DNA from: Pectobacterium sp. PL152 | Lineage (GTDB): Bacteria; Pseudomonadota; Gammaproteobacteria; Enterobacterales; Enterobacteriaceae | Direction of reading: 5' to 3' | NCBI GenBank assembly: GCA_021907015.1 | Contig: CP091064.1 | Location: 310,001 to 374,000, forward strand | DNA: 64,000 nucleotides | In this document: positions 53,416 to 64,000 of the stretch, in pieces | Layout of the letters: each line of letters begins with the position of its first letter | How positions within the stretch are numbered: position 1 is the stretch's first letter | Program-made: the position numbers and the translations under genes | Notes under the pieces: generated by a model | What the model was told of the DNA's origin: nothing | The model's database searches: none | The model's input: only the letters and a program-made list of their open reading frames with translations

Positions 53416-53459
53416 ATATACTTACGTCTGTAACAGGTAAGTTCAGGAGTCATTTTTAG

Positions 53460-54485
53460 ATGGCAACGATTAAAGATGTGGCAAAGCGTGCTGGCGTTTC
53501 TACCACAACCGTATCGCACGTGATCAATAAAACACGTTTCGTCGCCGAAGAGACTAAGGCAGCCGTCAGGGCGGCAATCAAAGAGTTGCACTATTCGCCC
53601 AGCGCCGTCGCCCGCAGCCTCAAAGTTAATCACACCAAATCAATCGGTTTGCTGGCCACATCCAGCGAAGCCCCCTATTTCGCTGAGATCATCGAAGCCG
53701 TCGAAAACAGCTGCTATGCCAAAGGCTACACGCTGGTACTGTGTAATTCGCATAACGACATCGGTAAACAGCGCGCTTATCTCTCCATGCTGGCGCAAAA
53801 ACGCGTCGACGGCCTGCTGGTAATGTGCGCCGAATATCCACCTGAGCTGTTGGCTATGCTGGAAGATTATCGCAGCATCCCAATGGTCGTGATGGACTGG
53901 GGCCAGATGCACAGCGATTTTTCCGATACGATTATCGATAACGCCTTTGAAGGCGGTTATATGGCAGGCCGCTACCTGATCGAACGCGGCCATCGGGATA
54001 TTGGTGCCATTCCCGGTATTCAAGAACGTAACACCGGCAGCGGGCGCTACCTCGGCTTTTTAAAAGCGCTGAAAGAAGCCGATATCACCGTGCGTGAAGA
54101 GTGGGTTGTTCAGGGCGATTTTGAGCCGGAATCCGGTTATAAAGCCATGCATCAAATTCTCGCGCAGAAACAGCGGCCAACGGCCGTATTCTGCGGTGGC
54201 GACATTATGGCGATGGGCGCCATCTGTGCGGCAGACGAACTGGGTCTGCGCGTGCCGCAAGATATTTCGGTGATCGGTTATGACAATGTGCGCCACGCGC
54301 GTTTCTTTACGCCTGCGTTGACCACCATCCATCAGCCGAAAGAGCGTCTGGGGCAGTCCGCCTTTGCGATGTTGCTGGATCGTATTACCAGTAAGCGGGA
54401 AGATGCGCACGTCATCGAAGTACACCCGACGCTGATTGAACGCCGCTCGGTTGCAGACGGCCCTTACCTCGACTATCGCCGCTAG
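53460..54485 (+). CDS. purR: Purine repressor PurR
   Basis: 341 residues, same length as E. coli PurR. LacI-type [23 protein letters not shown] and hinge [14 protein letters not shown], then a corepressor domain binding hypoxanthine/guanine ([53 protein letters not shown]). TCAGGAG upstream. Intact. Confidence 0.97.
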   Translation: MATIKDVAKRAGVSTTTVSHVINKTRFVAEETKAAVRAAIKELHYSPSAVARSLKVNHTKSIGLLATSSEAPYFAEIIEAVENSCYAKGYTLVLCNSHNDIGKQRAYLSMLAQKRVDGLLVMCAEYPPELLAMLEDYRSIPMVVMDWGQMHSDFSDTIIDNAFEGGYMAGRYLIERGHRDIGAIPGIQERNTGSGRYLGFLKALKEADITVREEWVVQGDFEPESGYKAMHQILAQKQRPTAVFCGGDIMAMGAICAADELGLRVPQDISVIGYDNVRHARFFTPALTTIHQPKERLGQSAFAMLLDRITSKREDAHVIEVHPTLIERRSVADGPYLDYRR

Positions 54486-54683
54486 CCACAAATTCTGTAC
54501 AGACAATTTTCTTATTCCTGTCTGCTTTCCTCCCTGCTTCAGCCAATTCCCTTGTATGCTGGCTGAAGTAGTTCTAAATTTAATACCGCGTTTCATTTTC
54601 TCTGGTGATAGTCGATACGTCGGCTGCGATAAGTGCTGTCCAGTATGTTTTACGATACTTTTACATAAAGTTAAGGAGACATG

Positions 54684-55834
54684 ATGGGTTTACCTTATAC
54701 AGAAGAATGGGATGACGATATCGCGCCCTGGTTCCACATCGTGCAAGACATGTTGGATGCAGCGGATATCACCATCAACGGCCCCCGCCCTTTGACATCC
54801 GCGTGACCCATCCCGATTTTTTTAAACGCGTTATGCGCGAGGGATCGCTGGGACTGGGAGAAAGTTACATGGATAGCTGGTGGGAGTGTGAACGGCTGGA
54901 TATGTTTTCCCATCGCGTCCTGCGGGCGGGGCTGGAGGTTAAATTACCCCGTCGCCTGCACGATCTCACGAGGGTCGCCCTCTCCCGCGTCACGAATTTG
55001 CAATCCCGCAGGCGTGCTCAGGTTGTCGGTAAAGCCCATTACGACTTAGGTAATGACCTCTTTACCCTGATGCTGGATCCTTATATGCAATATTCCTGCG
55101 CTTATTGGAAACAGGCACAAACGCTGGAACAGGCGCAGGAAGATAAACTCGCCATGATCTGCGAAAAGCTCCAGCTCACATCGGAGATGACGCTGCTGGA
55201 TATCGGCTGCGGCTGGGGTGGGCTTGCCGAGTTCGCGGCGCGTCACTACGGCGTTTCGGTTTATGGCATCACCATTTCCAAAGAGCAGCAAGTGCTGGCA
55301 CAGCAGCGCTGTCAGAATCTGAACGTCACCATTGAACGACAGGATTACCGCGATCTCGATCGGCAATTTGACCGCGTGGTATCGGTTGGCATGTTTGAAC
55401 ACGTCGGGCCGCGCAACTATGACCGCTATTTTCGCGTCGTACGGCGTAACCTAAAGCCTAACGGGCTGTTTCTGCTACATACCATCGGGGCCAATAAGAC
55501 CGATCCGCATGTCGATCCCTGGATTCATAAATACATCTTCCCCAACGGCTGCATCCCCTCCATACAGCACATTGCGAAGGCGAGTGAGCCTTACATGGTG
55601 ATGGAGGACTGGCACAATTTCGGGGCCGATTACGATCGCACATTAATGGCGTGGCATACGCGCTTTCAGCAAAGCTGGCCACAGCTTTCTACACGCTACC
55701 CTGTCCGTTTCCGCCGGATGTTCAGCTACTATCTCAACCTTTGTGCCGGCGCTTTCAGAGCAAGAACGCTCCAGCTCTGGCAAGTCGTGTTCAGCCTGGA
55801 TGGGATCGAGGGTGGATTACGCGTTTCACGCTGA
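54684..55834 (+). CDS. cfa: Cyclopropane-fatty-acyl-phospholipid synthase (one frameshift)
   Basis: About 383 residues joined. ATG 54684 sits 5 bases after AAGGAG (ATG 54681 is too close). SAM-dependent methylene transfer to membrane phospholipid double bonds. LLDIGCGWGGLAEFAARHYG (SAM site), QDYRDLDRQFDRVVSVGMFE, EHVGPRNYDRYF and the C-terminal active-site Cys in LNLCAGAFRARTLQLWQ. A base is missing at 54788-54793 (CCC/TTT): NGPRP should continue FDIRVTHPDFFKRV. Convergent with ribE. Confidence 0.95.
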
Positions 55835-55842
55835 CAGAAAGA

Positions 55843-55870
55843 AAACCGGACGAGGCTATTCGTCCGGTTT
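55843..55870. terminator. Bidirectional terminator cfa/ribE
   Basis: AAACCGGACGA (55843-55853)/TCGTCCGGTTT (55860-55870), 6-base loop; the minus-strand side continues TTCTTTCT. Confidence 0.8.
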
Positions 55871-55892
55871 ACAAGTACAGGCAACGCGAAAA

Positions 55893-56527
55893 CTACTCTT
55901 CTTTGCCCAGGTCACTCGCCTGCTTACTCGCCAACACGCGCTCGACCGTATCCACTACGGCCTGTGTCTGCGGATCGATTTCAATATTGATGCGATTGCC
56001 CAGACGTTTCTGCCCTAGCGTAGTGCGGTTCAGCGTTTCGGGAATTAAATGTACGCAGAAACGTCCGCGGGTCACTTCCCCTACCGTCAGGCTGATGCCA
56101 TCAATCCCGACGAAGCCTTTATGCAGCACGTATTTCATCAGCGCTTCGTCTGCCAGACGGAACCAAATCTGATGGTTATTCTCTGAAACCTGAATCTTCA
56201 CCACTTCCGCCGTACACATGATGTGGCCCGACATGACGTGTCCACCAATCTCGTCACCGAATTTCGCGGCACGTTCAATATTCACAACATCGCCTTCATG
56301 AATATCGCCCAGATTCGTTAGTCGCAGCGTTTCTTTCATGAGATCGAAGCTGACACGATCGCCATCAATGGCAGTTACTGTCAGGCAACAGCCGTTGTGC
56401 GCCACCGAGGCACCGGGCACAAGTCCAGGCAGCAGGTCAGGCGGGAGTTGGACAACGTGCGTGCGGAAATTGATTTTTCTTCAATCGACACCACCGGCGC
56501 GGTGCCCTGAACAATACCGGTAAACAT
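55893..56527 (-). CDS. ribE: Riboflavin synthase alpha subunit (one frameshift)
   Basis: 211 residues joined from ATG 56527 ([18 protein letters not shown]). Dismutates two lumazines to riboflavin. Two lumazine-binding barrels: [19 protein letters not shown] with [10 protein letters not shown], then [15 protein letters not shown] with [16 protein letters not shown]5 at 56474-56478 (coding A) lacks one base: [14 protein letters not shown] is expected. Essential gene. I see no FMN riboswitch in the short leader. Confidence 0.95.
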
Positions 56528-56775
56528 GCGGTTTGCCTCTTAAAAACAAAGAAATGACGTTGTGCAGTGTGCCCGATATTCCGCGGAAAACCAAACCGGA
56601 ATACGGTGCGTCAGACATTATCGAAACCGCAGCGTAACAAAAAGAATATATTCTCTTTCAAGCTGGTTTACTTTTATTAAGTCGTTACAATAACGTTCTC
56701 GTTTTATTCTTGACGTTTTTCATATCCAGACTATTCATCCCGCTAGCAAAATTAAGTCATTCAAGGAAGGTATCC

Positions 56776-58147
56776 GTGCAACAGTATCTGACAGAAGCGC
56801 GTAAATTATCGGCGCTTGCTGTTCCTGTCATTATTGCGCAAGTGTCTCAAACGTCGATGGGTGTCGTTGACACCATCATGGCAGGCGCTTATAGCGCCAC
56901 CGATATGGCCGCTGTCGCCGTAGGGACCTCTATCTGGCTACCCGCCATTCTTTTTGGTCACGGTCTGCTGTTGGCGCTGACGCCCGTTGTCGCACAGCTC
57001 AACGGTTCCGGCCGACGCGATCGCATCTCGCATCAGGTGCGACAATCCTTTTCCTGGCCGCCATTATTTCTGTATTTACGATGCTGGCGCTGTATCAGGG
57101 GAATATGCCATCAATCTGATGAGCGACGATTCACCTGAACTGGCCGCGAAGGCGATTGGCTACCTGCATGCGCTGCTGTGGGGCGTACCTGGCTATTTGT
57201 TCTATCAGGTTTTGCGCTGCCAGTGCGAAGGGTTGTCCAAAACCTACCCCGGCATGATGATTGGATTCATCGGGTTATTAATCAATATCCCGATCAACTA
57301 TATCTTTATCCACGGTAAATTTGGCATGCCCGAACTGGGCGGCGTAGGCTGCGGCGTCGCGACCGCGTCAGTTTACTGGATCATGATGCTGTTGATGATG
57401 TTCTATACCCGACACGCTTCCTGGCTACGCGATATCCGCCGGCATCGTCCTACATTCCGCCCGGATTTTTCCGTATTAAAGCGTTTGTTTGGTCTTGGTT
57501 TACCTATCGCACTGGCACTGCTTTTCGAGGTCACCTTGTTTGCCGTGGTGGCACTGTTGGTATTACCGCTAGGCGTCGTCGATGTGGCTGGTCACCAGAT
57601 TGCCCTGAACTTCAGTTCGCTGATGTTCGTCCTTCCGCTCTCGGTTGGCGTTGCCACCACCATTCGAGTCGGGCATCGCTTAGGCGAAGGTTCAGTTGAG
57701 AACGCCCGCATTGCCGCCCATACCGGTATTATGGCCGGCGTGGCCTTAGCCAGCTGTACAGCCATTTTCACCACGCTGCTGCGCGAGCCTATCGCCCTGC
57801 TCTACAATCAGGATCCGCTGGTGGTGGCAATGGCTTCTCAGCTCATGCTGTTGGCTGCCGTTTATCAAATCTCCGATGCCGTTCAGGCCATCGGCAGTGG
57901 CGTATTGCGCGGCTATAAAGATACACGGTCAATTTTCTATATTACGTTCACCGCGTACTGGGTGCTGGGGTTACCGAGCGGCTACCTGCTGGCGTTGACG
58001 GATATCATCGTGCCGCGCATGGGGCCTGCGGGTTTCTGGTGTGGCTTCATCATTGGCCTGACAGCAGCGGCAGTGATGATGGTGACGCGGATCCGTTTTC
58101 TTCAGCGTCAGCCTGCTGCACAGATTTTAGCGCGGGCCGCTCGCTAG
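56776..58147 (+). CDS. mdtK: Multidrug efflux protein MdtK (NorM-type MATE; two frameshifts)
   Basis: 457 residues joined from GTG 56776 ([21 protein letters not shown]) with AAGGAAGG upstream. Twelve-helix Na+- or H+-coupled MATE exporter: [75 protein letters not shown]. Missing bases at TTTT 57049-57052 ([19 protein letters not shown] expected) and GGGG 57098-57101. Divergent from ribE and next to tRNA-Val as in E. coli. Confidence 0.94.
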
Positions 58148-58328
58148 ATAACATTTTACCCTGCGTTATACCCTGTGGCGTGAGGCGGTATCGTCGAAAA
58201 AACGACGGAATGGATACAACCCAGCAATCGCGCTGGCAAGAGCACAAAATTGCATTTTTCCTCTTGCCAGCTTTCCCTTGCTCGCTACTATTCGCCTCGC
58301 TGTCAGACAGGCAGCTCGGTATCTCAAT

Positions 58329-58405
58329 GCGTTCATAGCTCAGTTGGTTAGAGCACCACCTTGACATGGTGGGGGTCGTTGGTTCGAGTCCAATTGAACG
58401 CACCA
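58329..58405 (+). tRNA. tRNA-Val (GAC)
   Basis: 77 nt. Acceptor GCGTTCA/TGAACGC, discriminator A, encoded CCA (58403-58405); D-arm AGCTCAGTTGGTTAGAGC; anticodon stem CCACC-TTGACAT-GGTGG with anticodon GAC; TPsiC loop GGTTCGAGTCC. E. coli has two such genes (valV, valW) at this point; only one is seen here. The carboxylase operon begins its 3' end about 200 bp beyond. Confidence 0.97.
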
Positions 58406-58603
58406 TTATCTCGCTTCTCCACGTATTCTTCTTTTTATCTTCTCTTGTGTTTGGTTCAAACTACAATATTCTCCGTAGCGACTATCACCCAATTAGCATT
58501 GTCGTCTTGTTCACAGGTCAGAGGCTATTTATTCCTCCAACCTGAGTGTTCAGCATGGGTGATTAACGAATCCGCTCATTGATGAATCAAACGACAGGCA
58601 CCG

Positions 58604-61600
58604 TTATTCCGTTAGCGGTTCGATCACCACCACGCACTGCCCAGCGCGCACGGATGCACCGGGCTGACAGCGAATATCCCGCACCGTGCTACGCTGTGGC
58701 GACACAATCGGGATTTCCATTTTCATGGATTCAAGAATCATCAGCGTTTCTCCTCGGCTACCGTCTTGCCGATTTCCGTCGTCACCTGCCAGAGATTACC
58801 GGAAATCGGGCTTTCTACGCCGACCTGTCCCGGCAGGATCGGCGCGTCGTCCGTCTCCTCAATCACCACGTCGACGCTATCCGTCACCGATTGACCGGCA
58901 ATACGCCAGCGCTCGCGCTCCGCCTCAAACGCTGCCCGCTGACGCACGCGGAATGCCTCGATGCCCTCCGCTTCCCGTGACAGAAAATCCTGATAGGCGC
59001 TTAACGCCAATTCGCTTTGCTCAATCCGCAGCGGATAACGCCCGAGCGGGAAATCCCGTCGGATAGATAACAATTCGTCGGCCGACACCGGATAGAAGCG
59101 AATTTGGTCAAAGAAGCGTAGCAGCCACGGTTTACCGTCAAACGCGTCAACACCGCGATAGCGATCCCACATTTGCAGCGTACGTCCGACAAACTGGTAG
59201 CCTCCCGGCCCTTCCATACCGTAAACGCACAAGTACGCGCCGCCGATACCCACCGAGTTTTCCGCCGTCCAGGTGCGCGCCGGATTATATTTGGTGGTGA
59301 CTAACCGATGGCGCGGATCCAGCGGCGTTGCCACCGGTGCACCGAGATAAACATCACCCAGCCCCATCACCAGATAACTGGCGTCAAAAACCGTGCGATA
59401 AACCTCATCGAGATTCTCCAGCTCGTTAATACGCCGGATAAATTCAAGATTGCTCGGGCACCAGGGCGCATCACTGCGTACTGTGGTTATGTATTTTTGG
59501 ATCGCCAGTTGGCAAGCAGGATCGTCCCAGGATAGCGGCAGATAAACCACCCGCGACGGCACGGTCAGGTTCTGCTGGGTGCAAACGTCCTGCCATAGCG
59601 TGGACAGCACGTCCAGCAGGTGCGACAGCGAAAGCGCCTCAGGGCGATAATGTACCTGCAACGAGCGGATACCCGGCGTCACGTCAACGATGCCATCGAG
59701 CGTCAGTTGTTCCAGCGCCAGCATCAGCGCATGGACGCGGAAACGCAGCGCGACATCCAGTTCCGCCGCCCCCACTTCCAGCAGTAAATGGGTATCACCG
59801 GACAGCCGTGCAACCAAGCGTTTATCCGCGTCCCCGGTATCCAACACCACCGGGGAAATCAGTGCGGCAGGCGACCAGTCGACTGCGATCGGGGCAAGCT
59901 GATCCACCTCCGCCTGACGTGCCAGCGCCAGCGCGCGCGCCGTGGGGAGATCGACAGGAATAAAGCGTACGCGGTCACCGGCGTTGAGCTGCCCCAGCGC
60001 CCACAGATCGGCCTCAATCACCGTCACCGGGCAAACGAAGCCTCCCAGACTCGGGCCATCCGGCCCCAGAATCACCGGCATATCGCCGGTGAAATCCACC
60101 GCGCCAATAGCATACGGGTTATCGTGAATATTCGACGGGTGCAACCCTGCCTCTCCGCCGCTGTCGCGCACCCACTCCGGTTTTGGCCCAATCAGGCGAA
60201 CGCCCGTGCGGCTGGAGTTAAAATGGACTTCCCACTCGGTGATAAGGAACGTTTCCATATAGGCAGGCGTGAAATAGTCCGGTGCCGCATGCGGGCCGTA
60301 AATCACACGCAGTTCGCGCACCGTAGACAACGCGGTACGCAACGCATCCGGCAGGCCTTCGCCGATACGTCGATCAGCCAACGGCGCGAGGTGCAATACA
60401 TCGCCCGCCCGCAGCGCTCTGCCCGCGTGACCACCAAATTGCCCCAGTGTGAAGGTGCTTTTACTGCCGAGATAATCCGGCACGTCGAGACCACCGCGCA
60501 GGCAAAGATAGCTGCGTACTCCCTGCTCATTCATCGCACCTAACCGCAGCGTGGCGCCTGCCGGGATCGCAAAGACGCTATCCATCAGGACAGGTTTGCC
60601 GTCTAATTCGATAGCGATAGCCGCACCGGTGACCGCCGCCACTGCATCCGTATTAAAACGCAACGTCGGCCCGTTCATCGTGATCTCCAGCGCAGCCGTG
60701 CCCGCCGGATTCCCTACCAGACGGTTGCCTAAACGCAGTGCGCGATCGTCCATCGGCCCTGATGGCGGCACGCCGACCGCCCAGTACCCGAGGCGTCCGG
60801 GATAATCCTGTATGGTGGTCTGCGTTCCGGCGCTCACCACTTCGCAGGTTGTCGCCTGATAGACCAGCGCATCCAGACAGCGCGTCCACGGCTGGCCGCT
60901 GGCAAACGGCTCTGCCGCCAAAATCTGACGCAGATAGTCACGGTTGTGTTCCACGCCGTAGAGTCGCGTGTCCGCCAGCGCCCGATCCAGCCCAGCCATC
61001 GCCTGCTCGCGGGTAGGTTCATAGGCGATAATCTTAGCCAGCATCGGGTCGAAAAATGGCGGGATCTCGCACCCGGCCGTCACCCAGGTATCGATACGCA
61101 GGCTCTGTCCTTCTGCGGCAGGGAACGCAACTTCCGTCAGTAACCCCGGCGACGGCTGGAACTGCTTGCCCGGATCTTCCGCGTACAGACGCGCCTGTAT
61201 CGCATGCCCCTGCGGCTTCAATCCGGCAGACAGCTCGTGCAGCGGTGGTAAATCTCCCGCAGCCAGTTCGATCATCCAACGCACCAGATCCACGCCCCAG
61301 ACCTGTTCCGTGACACCGTGTTCCACTTGCAGACGCGTATTCACTTCCAGAAAGTAAAAACGGTCCGTCGCGCTGTCATAAACGAATTCCACCGTTCCGG
61401 CACTGCGGTAATTCACCGCCTGCGCCAAACTGATCGCAGCCGCACACAGCGCATCGGCGACCCCGTCCGGCAGGTTGGGCGCGGGCGTTTCTTCAATCAC
61501 TTTCTGGTTACGACGCTGTACCGAGCAGTCCCGAACGCCCAACGCCAGCACGCCGCCCTGCCCATCGCCAAAAATCTGTACCTCCAGATGCCGGGCGCGC

Positions 61601-62208
61601 TCGATATACTTTTCGATGAATACGCCTGCATCGCTGAAATTGTTCTGCCCAAGACGTTTTACCGTTTCAAACGCGTCGGACAACTCTGTCACGCTATAGC
61701 AGACGCGCATCCCTATTCCGCCACCACCCGCCGTGCTTTTAAGCATGACCGGGTAGCCGATTGCCGCCGCCGCACCGAGTGCCGCATCAATATTTTCCAG
61801 CAGCTCGGTGCCTTCCAGCAGCGGTACGTTGTGCTGTTTTGCCAGCGCGCGCGCCGTGTGCTTTAAACCAAATACCCGTAGCTGCTGCGGTGTCGGCCCG
61901 ACAAAGGCGATCTGCGCCGCTTCGCAGGCTTCGGCAAACGCGGCATTCTCGGACAGAAAACCATAGCCGGGGTGAATGGCCTGCGCGCCGCTACGCCGAG
62001 CCGCAGAGAGAATTTTGTCTACATCCAGATAGGTGTGCGCCGCCGCGCCCTCGCCCAGGCTCATGGCTTCATCGGCGTCCTGAATATGCAGGCTACTGAT
62101 ATCGGCATCGGAATAGACCGCGACGCCACGGACGTTCATCTCGCGCAGCGAACGCAGAATACGGCACGCAATCGCGCCACGGTTGGCAATCAGAAGTTTG
62201 TCGAACAT
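58604..62208 (-). CDS. Biotin-dependent urea/guanidine carboxylase (one frameshift)
   Basis: About 1201 residues joined from ATG 62208 (MFDKLLIANRGAIACRILRS). Order: biotin carboxylase ATP-grasp (~1-450; TAGGGGIGMRVCYS, FLEVNTRLQVEHGVTE), KipA-like domain (~475-780; TIQDYPGRLGYWAVGVPPSG), KipI-like domain (~800-1010; LMLALEQLTLDGIVDVTPG, GVGDVYLGAP-type region MGLGDVYLGAP), and C-terminal biotinyl domain (~1130-1201) with the acceptor Lys in LESMKMEIPI. A base missing near 58739-58742 hides the biotinyl end. Such enzymes carboxylate urea or guanidine. Company with UAAP1/UAAP2 favours guanidine. No allophanate hydrolase is downstream before the tRNA. Confidence 0.85.
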
Positions 62209-62319
62209 ACGCTAGACTCATGCAAGGGCAGGTCGTCCCGCCAGAATGCGATCCGCATGATGGTCGTCCATCACGGTAACGGTCAAAGGATGTAGCGGCG
62301 TGCTACCACACCGAAATCA

Positions 62320-62460
62320 TCAGGTTTCGTCAGACGGAGAACGGCTCGTCGACGGCAGAAAATACCGGTTTGCCCTTGCCTCCAGCGCGCTCACCAGCCA
62401 CATTTTCACCCGCTGCCAGCGCGTACGTTTTTCACCGCCGCGATCCGGCGTCAGTTCCAT
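62320..62460 (-). CDS. Possible 46-residue small protein between UAAP1 and the carboxylase
   Basis: ATG 62460 overlaps the UAAP1 stop and opens [20 protein letters not shown], followed by [16 protein letters not shown], to a stop at 62320. Basic, with a plausible amphipathic helix. Overlapping start-stop suggests translational coupling. No recognised family; it could also be chance coding in the 242-bp gap. Confidence 0.35.
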   Translation of the reverse strand: MELTPDRGGEKRTRWQRVKMWLVSALEARANRYFLPSTSRSPSDET

Positions 62461-63086
62461 ACCAGCACCTCCGCTGGCGTCGGGTTCCAGCCGTTGCACG
62501 GATTATTCAACTGCGGACAGTTGGAAATCAGCACGATGACGTCCGTTTCGGCGCGCAGCTCCACGTATTTCCCCGGTGCAGAAATGCCGTCCTCGAAGGT
62601 CAGCCCGCCTTCTGCCGTCACCGGCACGTTCATAAAGAAATTGATGTTCGCGCCAATGTCCTTTTTATTCAGGCGGCCATCGTGCAGACAGGCGCAGAGA
62701 AAGTTATCGCGACAGCTATGCATGTAGCGTCGGTCGAGCGCATAGCGCACGGTGTTGCTCTCCTGCGCACAGGCACCGCCCAGCGTGTCATGGCGACCGC
62801 AGGTATCGGCGACAATGGTCAGCAGCGGATTACCAAGGTTGGAATACAGTACGCTGCCCGTCGTCAGGTAGACGCTATTCTGGCGACGCAGCGTGCGTTG
62901 CGGGTCGTAGCGTTCACGCGGATCATCGACGCGATAGAACAGCGTATCCACCGCCTGATTGCCTTCCAGATCCAGCAGCCGCAGCGTCTGCCCCAGCTTG
63001 ACCTCAAACAGATAGGGTTCTCCGGCAGGAATCACATGGCGGAATACCGCGTCCTCGGCCGTTTTATTGCTGGCAATTAACGTCAT
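62451..63086 (-). CDS. UAAP1-type DUF1989 protein (carboxyguanidine deiminase subunit candidate)
   Basis: 211 residues from ATG 63086, with AAGGAGG before it; the preceding 7 in-frame residues overlap the upstream gene and are not conserved. DUF1989: [74 protein letters not shown]; Cys/His/Asp residues in these motifs are probable metal/active-site residues. Recently the UAAP pair was shown to be carboxyguanidine deiminase. Intact; 11 bp from UAAP2. Confidence 0.82.
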   Translation of the reverse strand: MTLIASNKTAEDAVFRHVIPAGEPYLFEVKLGQTLRLLDLEGNQAVDTLFYRVDDPRERYDPQRTLRRQNSVYLTTGSVLYSNLGNPLLTIVADTCGRHDTLGGACAQESNTVRYALDRRYMHSCRDNFLCACLHDGRLNKKDIGANINFFMNVPVTAEGGLTFEDGISAPGKYVELRAETDVIVLISNCPQLNNPCNGWNPTPAEVLVWN

Positions 63087-63097
63087 GTCCGGCCTCC

Positions 63098-63844
63098 TTA
63101 CAGGCAAAAGCGTTCGGTATTGTGAAACGCACGCGCATTTTCCTCACGGAACGCACGGCAGTACGCGGCAACATCCTCGCCTTCCGCTCGGCTCCAGGTG
63201 AGCGCAATCGGGCGCGGTGCATACGCTGGGTTAGGATCCATCGGGTGTTGCAAGGCGGTCAGCACCACCAGCGTGTCCATCGGCGCATACAGCTCGATGT
63301 AGTCCCCCGCCTGAGAATGATTGGCGTGAAAATGAAATTGCCCCTGTCCATCCACGGTGACTTTGCTGAACAGGTTGATGGTCATCAGCAGATCTTGCAG
63401 ATTGAGGTTCCATTTCCCCATCTCGACCAGCAGGTTATCCATCCCGTTACGAAAAAAGCCGTTGCGCCGTTCCTGATAGCGCCCCTGCCCGTATTTCTCC
63501 TGCACTTCCTGCGCATTGAGCACGCCGCCAAAGCTGTCGTGCCAACCGCACGTATCGGTAATGATTGCTGCCAGCACGCGTCCCATATCGGAATAGAGGC
63601 AGTGCCCGACCGTCAGCCTGGCGGTATGTTGCCCTTTCAGGGTATCCGGCAGGTTCAAACGTTCACTGGTCTGGTGCGCGTTGAACAACAACAAGCCAAC
63701 ATTGCCGCCGCCTTCCACATCTTCGATACGCAGAATCTGTCCACGCTTGAGGATGAAAGAGGTATGTCCTCCGCCCGGCACTATTTCTTCATCAAACGTC
63801 GTTCGACCTGTCGACGTGTTTGTCGATGTCTGTATCGCTGTCAT
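63098..63844 (-). CDS. UAAP2-type DUF1989 protein (carboxyguanidine deiminase subunit candidate)
   Basis: 248 residues from ATG 63844 with AAGGAG upstream. DUF1989: [96 protein letters not shown]. Paralogue of the next gene, and the two are expected to form a heteromeric enzyme. Preceded by another gene 13 bp away, so part of a longer operon entering from the right. Confidence 0.82.
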   Translation of the reverse strand: MTAIQTSTNTSTGRTTFDEEIVPGGGHTSFILKRGQILRIEDVEGGGNVGLLLFNAHQTSERLNLPDTLKGQHTARLTVGHCLYSDMGRVLAAIITDTCGWHDSFGGVLNAQEVQEKYGQGRYQERRNGFFRNGMDNLLVEMGKWNLNLQDLLMTINLFSKVTVDGQGQFHFHANHSQAGDYIELYAPMDTLVVLTALQHPMDPNPAYAPRPIALTWSRAEGEDVAAYCRAFREENARAFHNTERFCL

Positions 63845-63857
63845 AACCGAAAGCTCC

Positions 63858-64000
63858 TTAAAGAGGGGATATCGCCGCGCTGACGACAGGAGGCACCAGC
63901 GTAAGCGGACGCTGTCGCGTGGCGAGACGCTCCTGATTCAGCGGGATGTCATAGGTAATGCGTGCGCCATAGGCTTCCGGCGCATGCGGATCGACACGCA
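63858..64000 (-). CDS. C-terminal end of an upstream operon gene (partial)
   Basis: Open frame from the right edge to TAA at 63858, reading DPHAPEAYGARITYDIPLNQ, ERLATRQRPLTLVPPVVSAA, ISPL. In carboxylase-UAAP operons the preceding genes are usually an ABC transporter (ATPase last), so this may be its ATPase tail; too short to confirm. Confidence 0.45.
   Translation of the reverse strand, partial: RVDPHAPEAYGARITYDIPLNQERLATRQRPLTLVPPVVSAAISPL

Noticed and set aside
59788..60543. 250-codon plus-strand frame inside the carboxylase gene
   Set aside because: Arg/His/Gln-rich antisense shadow; the minus-strand carboxylase is continuous and conserved through it. The same applies to 62370-63080 and 63122-63883.
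58329..64000. tRNA-Val-associated genomic island
   Set aside because: The carboxylase operon is next to the tRNA, but I see no integrase and no duplicated tRNA 3' end inside the window.

Overview
The window is a chromosomal segment of a soft-rot enterobacterium (Pectobacteriaceae), most probably Pectobacterium. Protein sequences and gene order follow the Escherichia coli backbone closely (rnb; osmB-yciH-pyrF-lapB-lapA; pgpB-ribA; acnA; gst-pdxY-tyrS-pdxH-mliC-anmK-slyB-slyA; ydhL; gloA-rnt-grxD-mepH; ynhF-purR; cfa-ribE-mdtK-tRNA-Val). The genes interleaved with that backbone deal with plant-wall sugars. The genus call is inference from content and synteny.

Layout. 1-5.8 kb: a partial ExuT-type hexuronate transporter with an ExuR/UxuR-like operator, a divergent LacI regulator, a LysR regulator, an ERIC-like repeat and a YdeP-type molybdo-oxidoreductase. 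6-9.1 kb: rnb and an aldo/keto reductase. 9.1-18.5 kb, accessory: an Lrp/AsnC regulator with a divergent MFS efflux pump, a CstA-type transporter, an AraC/GH42 beta-galactosidase/LacY-type permease cluster with a CRP-like site, and a lone araD. 18.8-22 kb: osmB, yciH, pyrF, lapB, lapA. 22.2-32.1 kb: a D-apiose uptake and catabolism locus (SorC regulator; apsI, aplK, aptB, aptA; RbsABC-like transporter with a DUF2291 lipoprotein) lying between lapA and pgpB. 32.4-34.1 kb: pgpB and ribA. 34.1-37.0 kb, accessory: an orphan OppA/MppA-type binding protein and a small HExxH metallopeptidase-lipoprotein pair. 37.1-41.5 kb: acnA and a DAACS carboxylate carrier. 42.4-58.4 kb: the second backbone block. 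58.6-64 kb: a urea/guanidine carboxylase operon (carboxylase, UAAP1, UAAP2, end of a further gene).

Working logic. Apiose would enter through the ABC transporter, be isomerised by ApsI, phosphorylated by AplK and cleaved by the split transketolase AptAB into central metabolites. Tandem TTGAAT/ATTCAA palindromes precede both the transporter unit and the catabolic unit and are the best candidates for the SorC operator. The carboxylase-UAAP operon has the composition now associated with guanidine rather than urea breakdown.

Data quality dominates interpretation. About 30 of roughly 57 genes, including essential or housekeeping ones (tyrS, ribA, ribE, acnA, grxD), carry one to five single-base indels, mostly deletions, nearly all in short homopolymers. 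Joined across these sites the proteins are full length and conserved. I treat them as sequencing or assembly errors, not pseudogenes, and give each affected gene its full span with the suspected sites.
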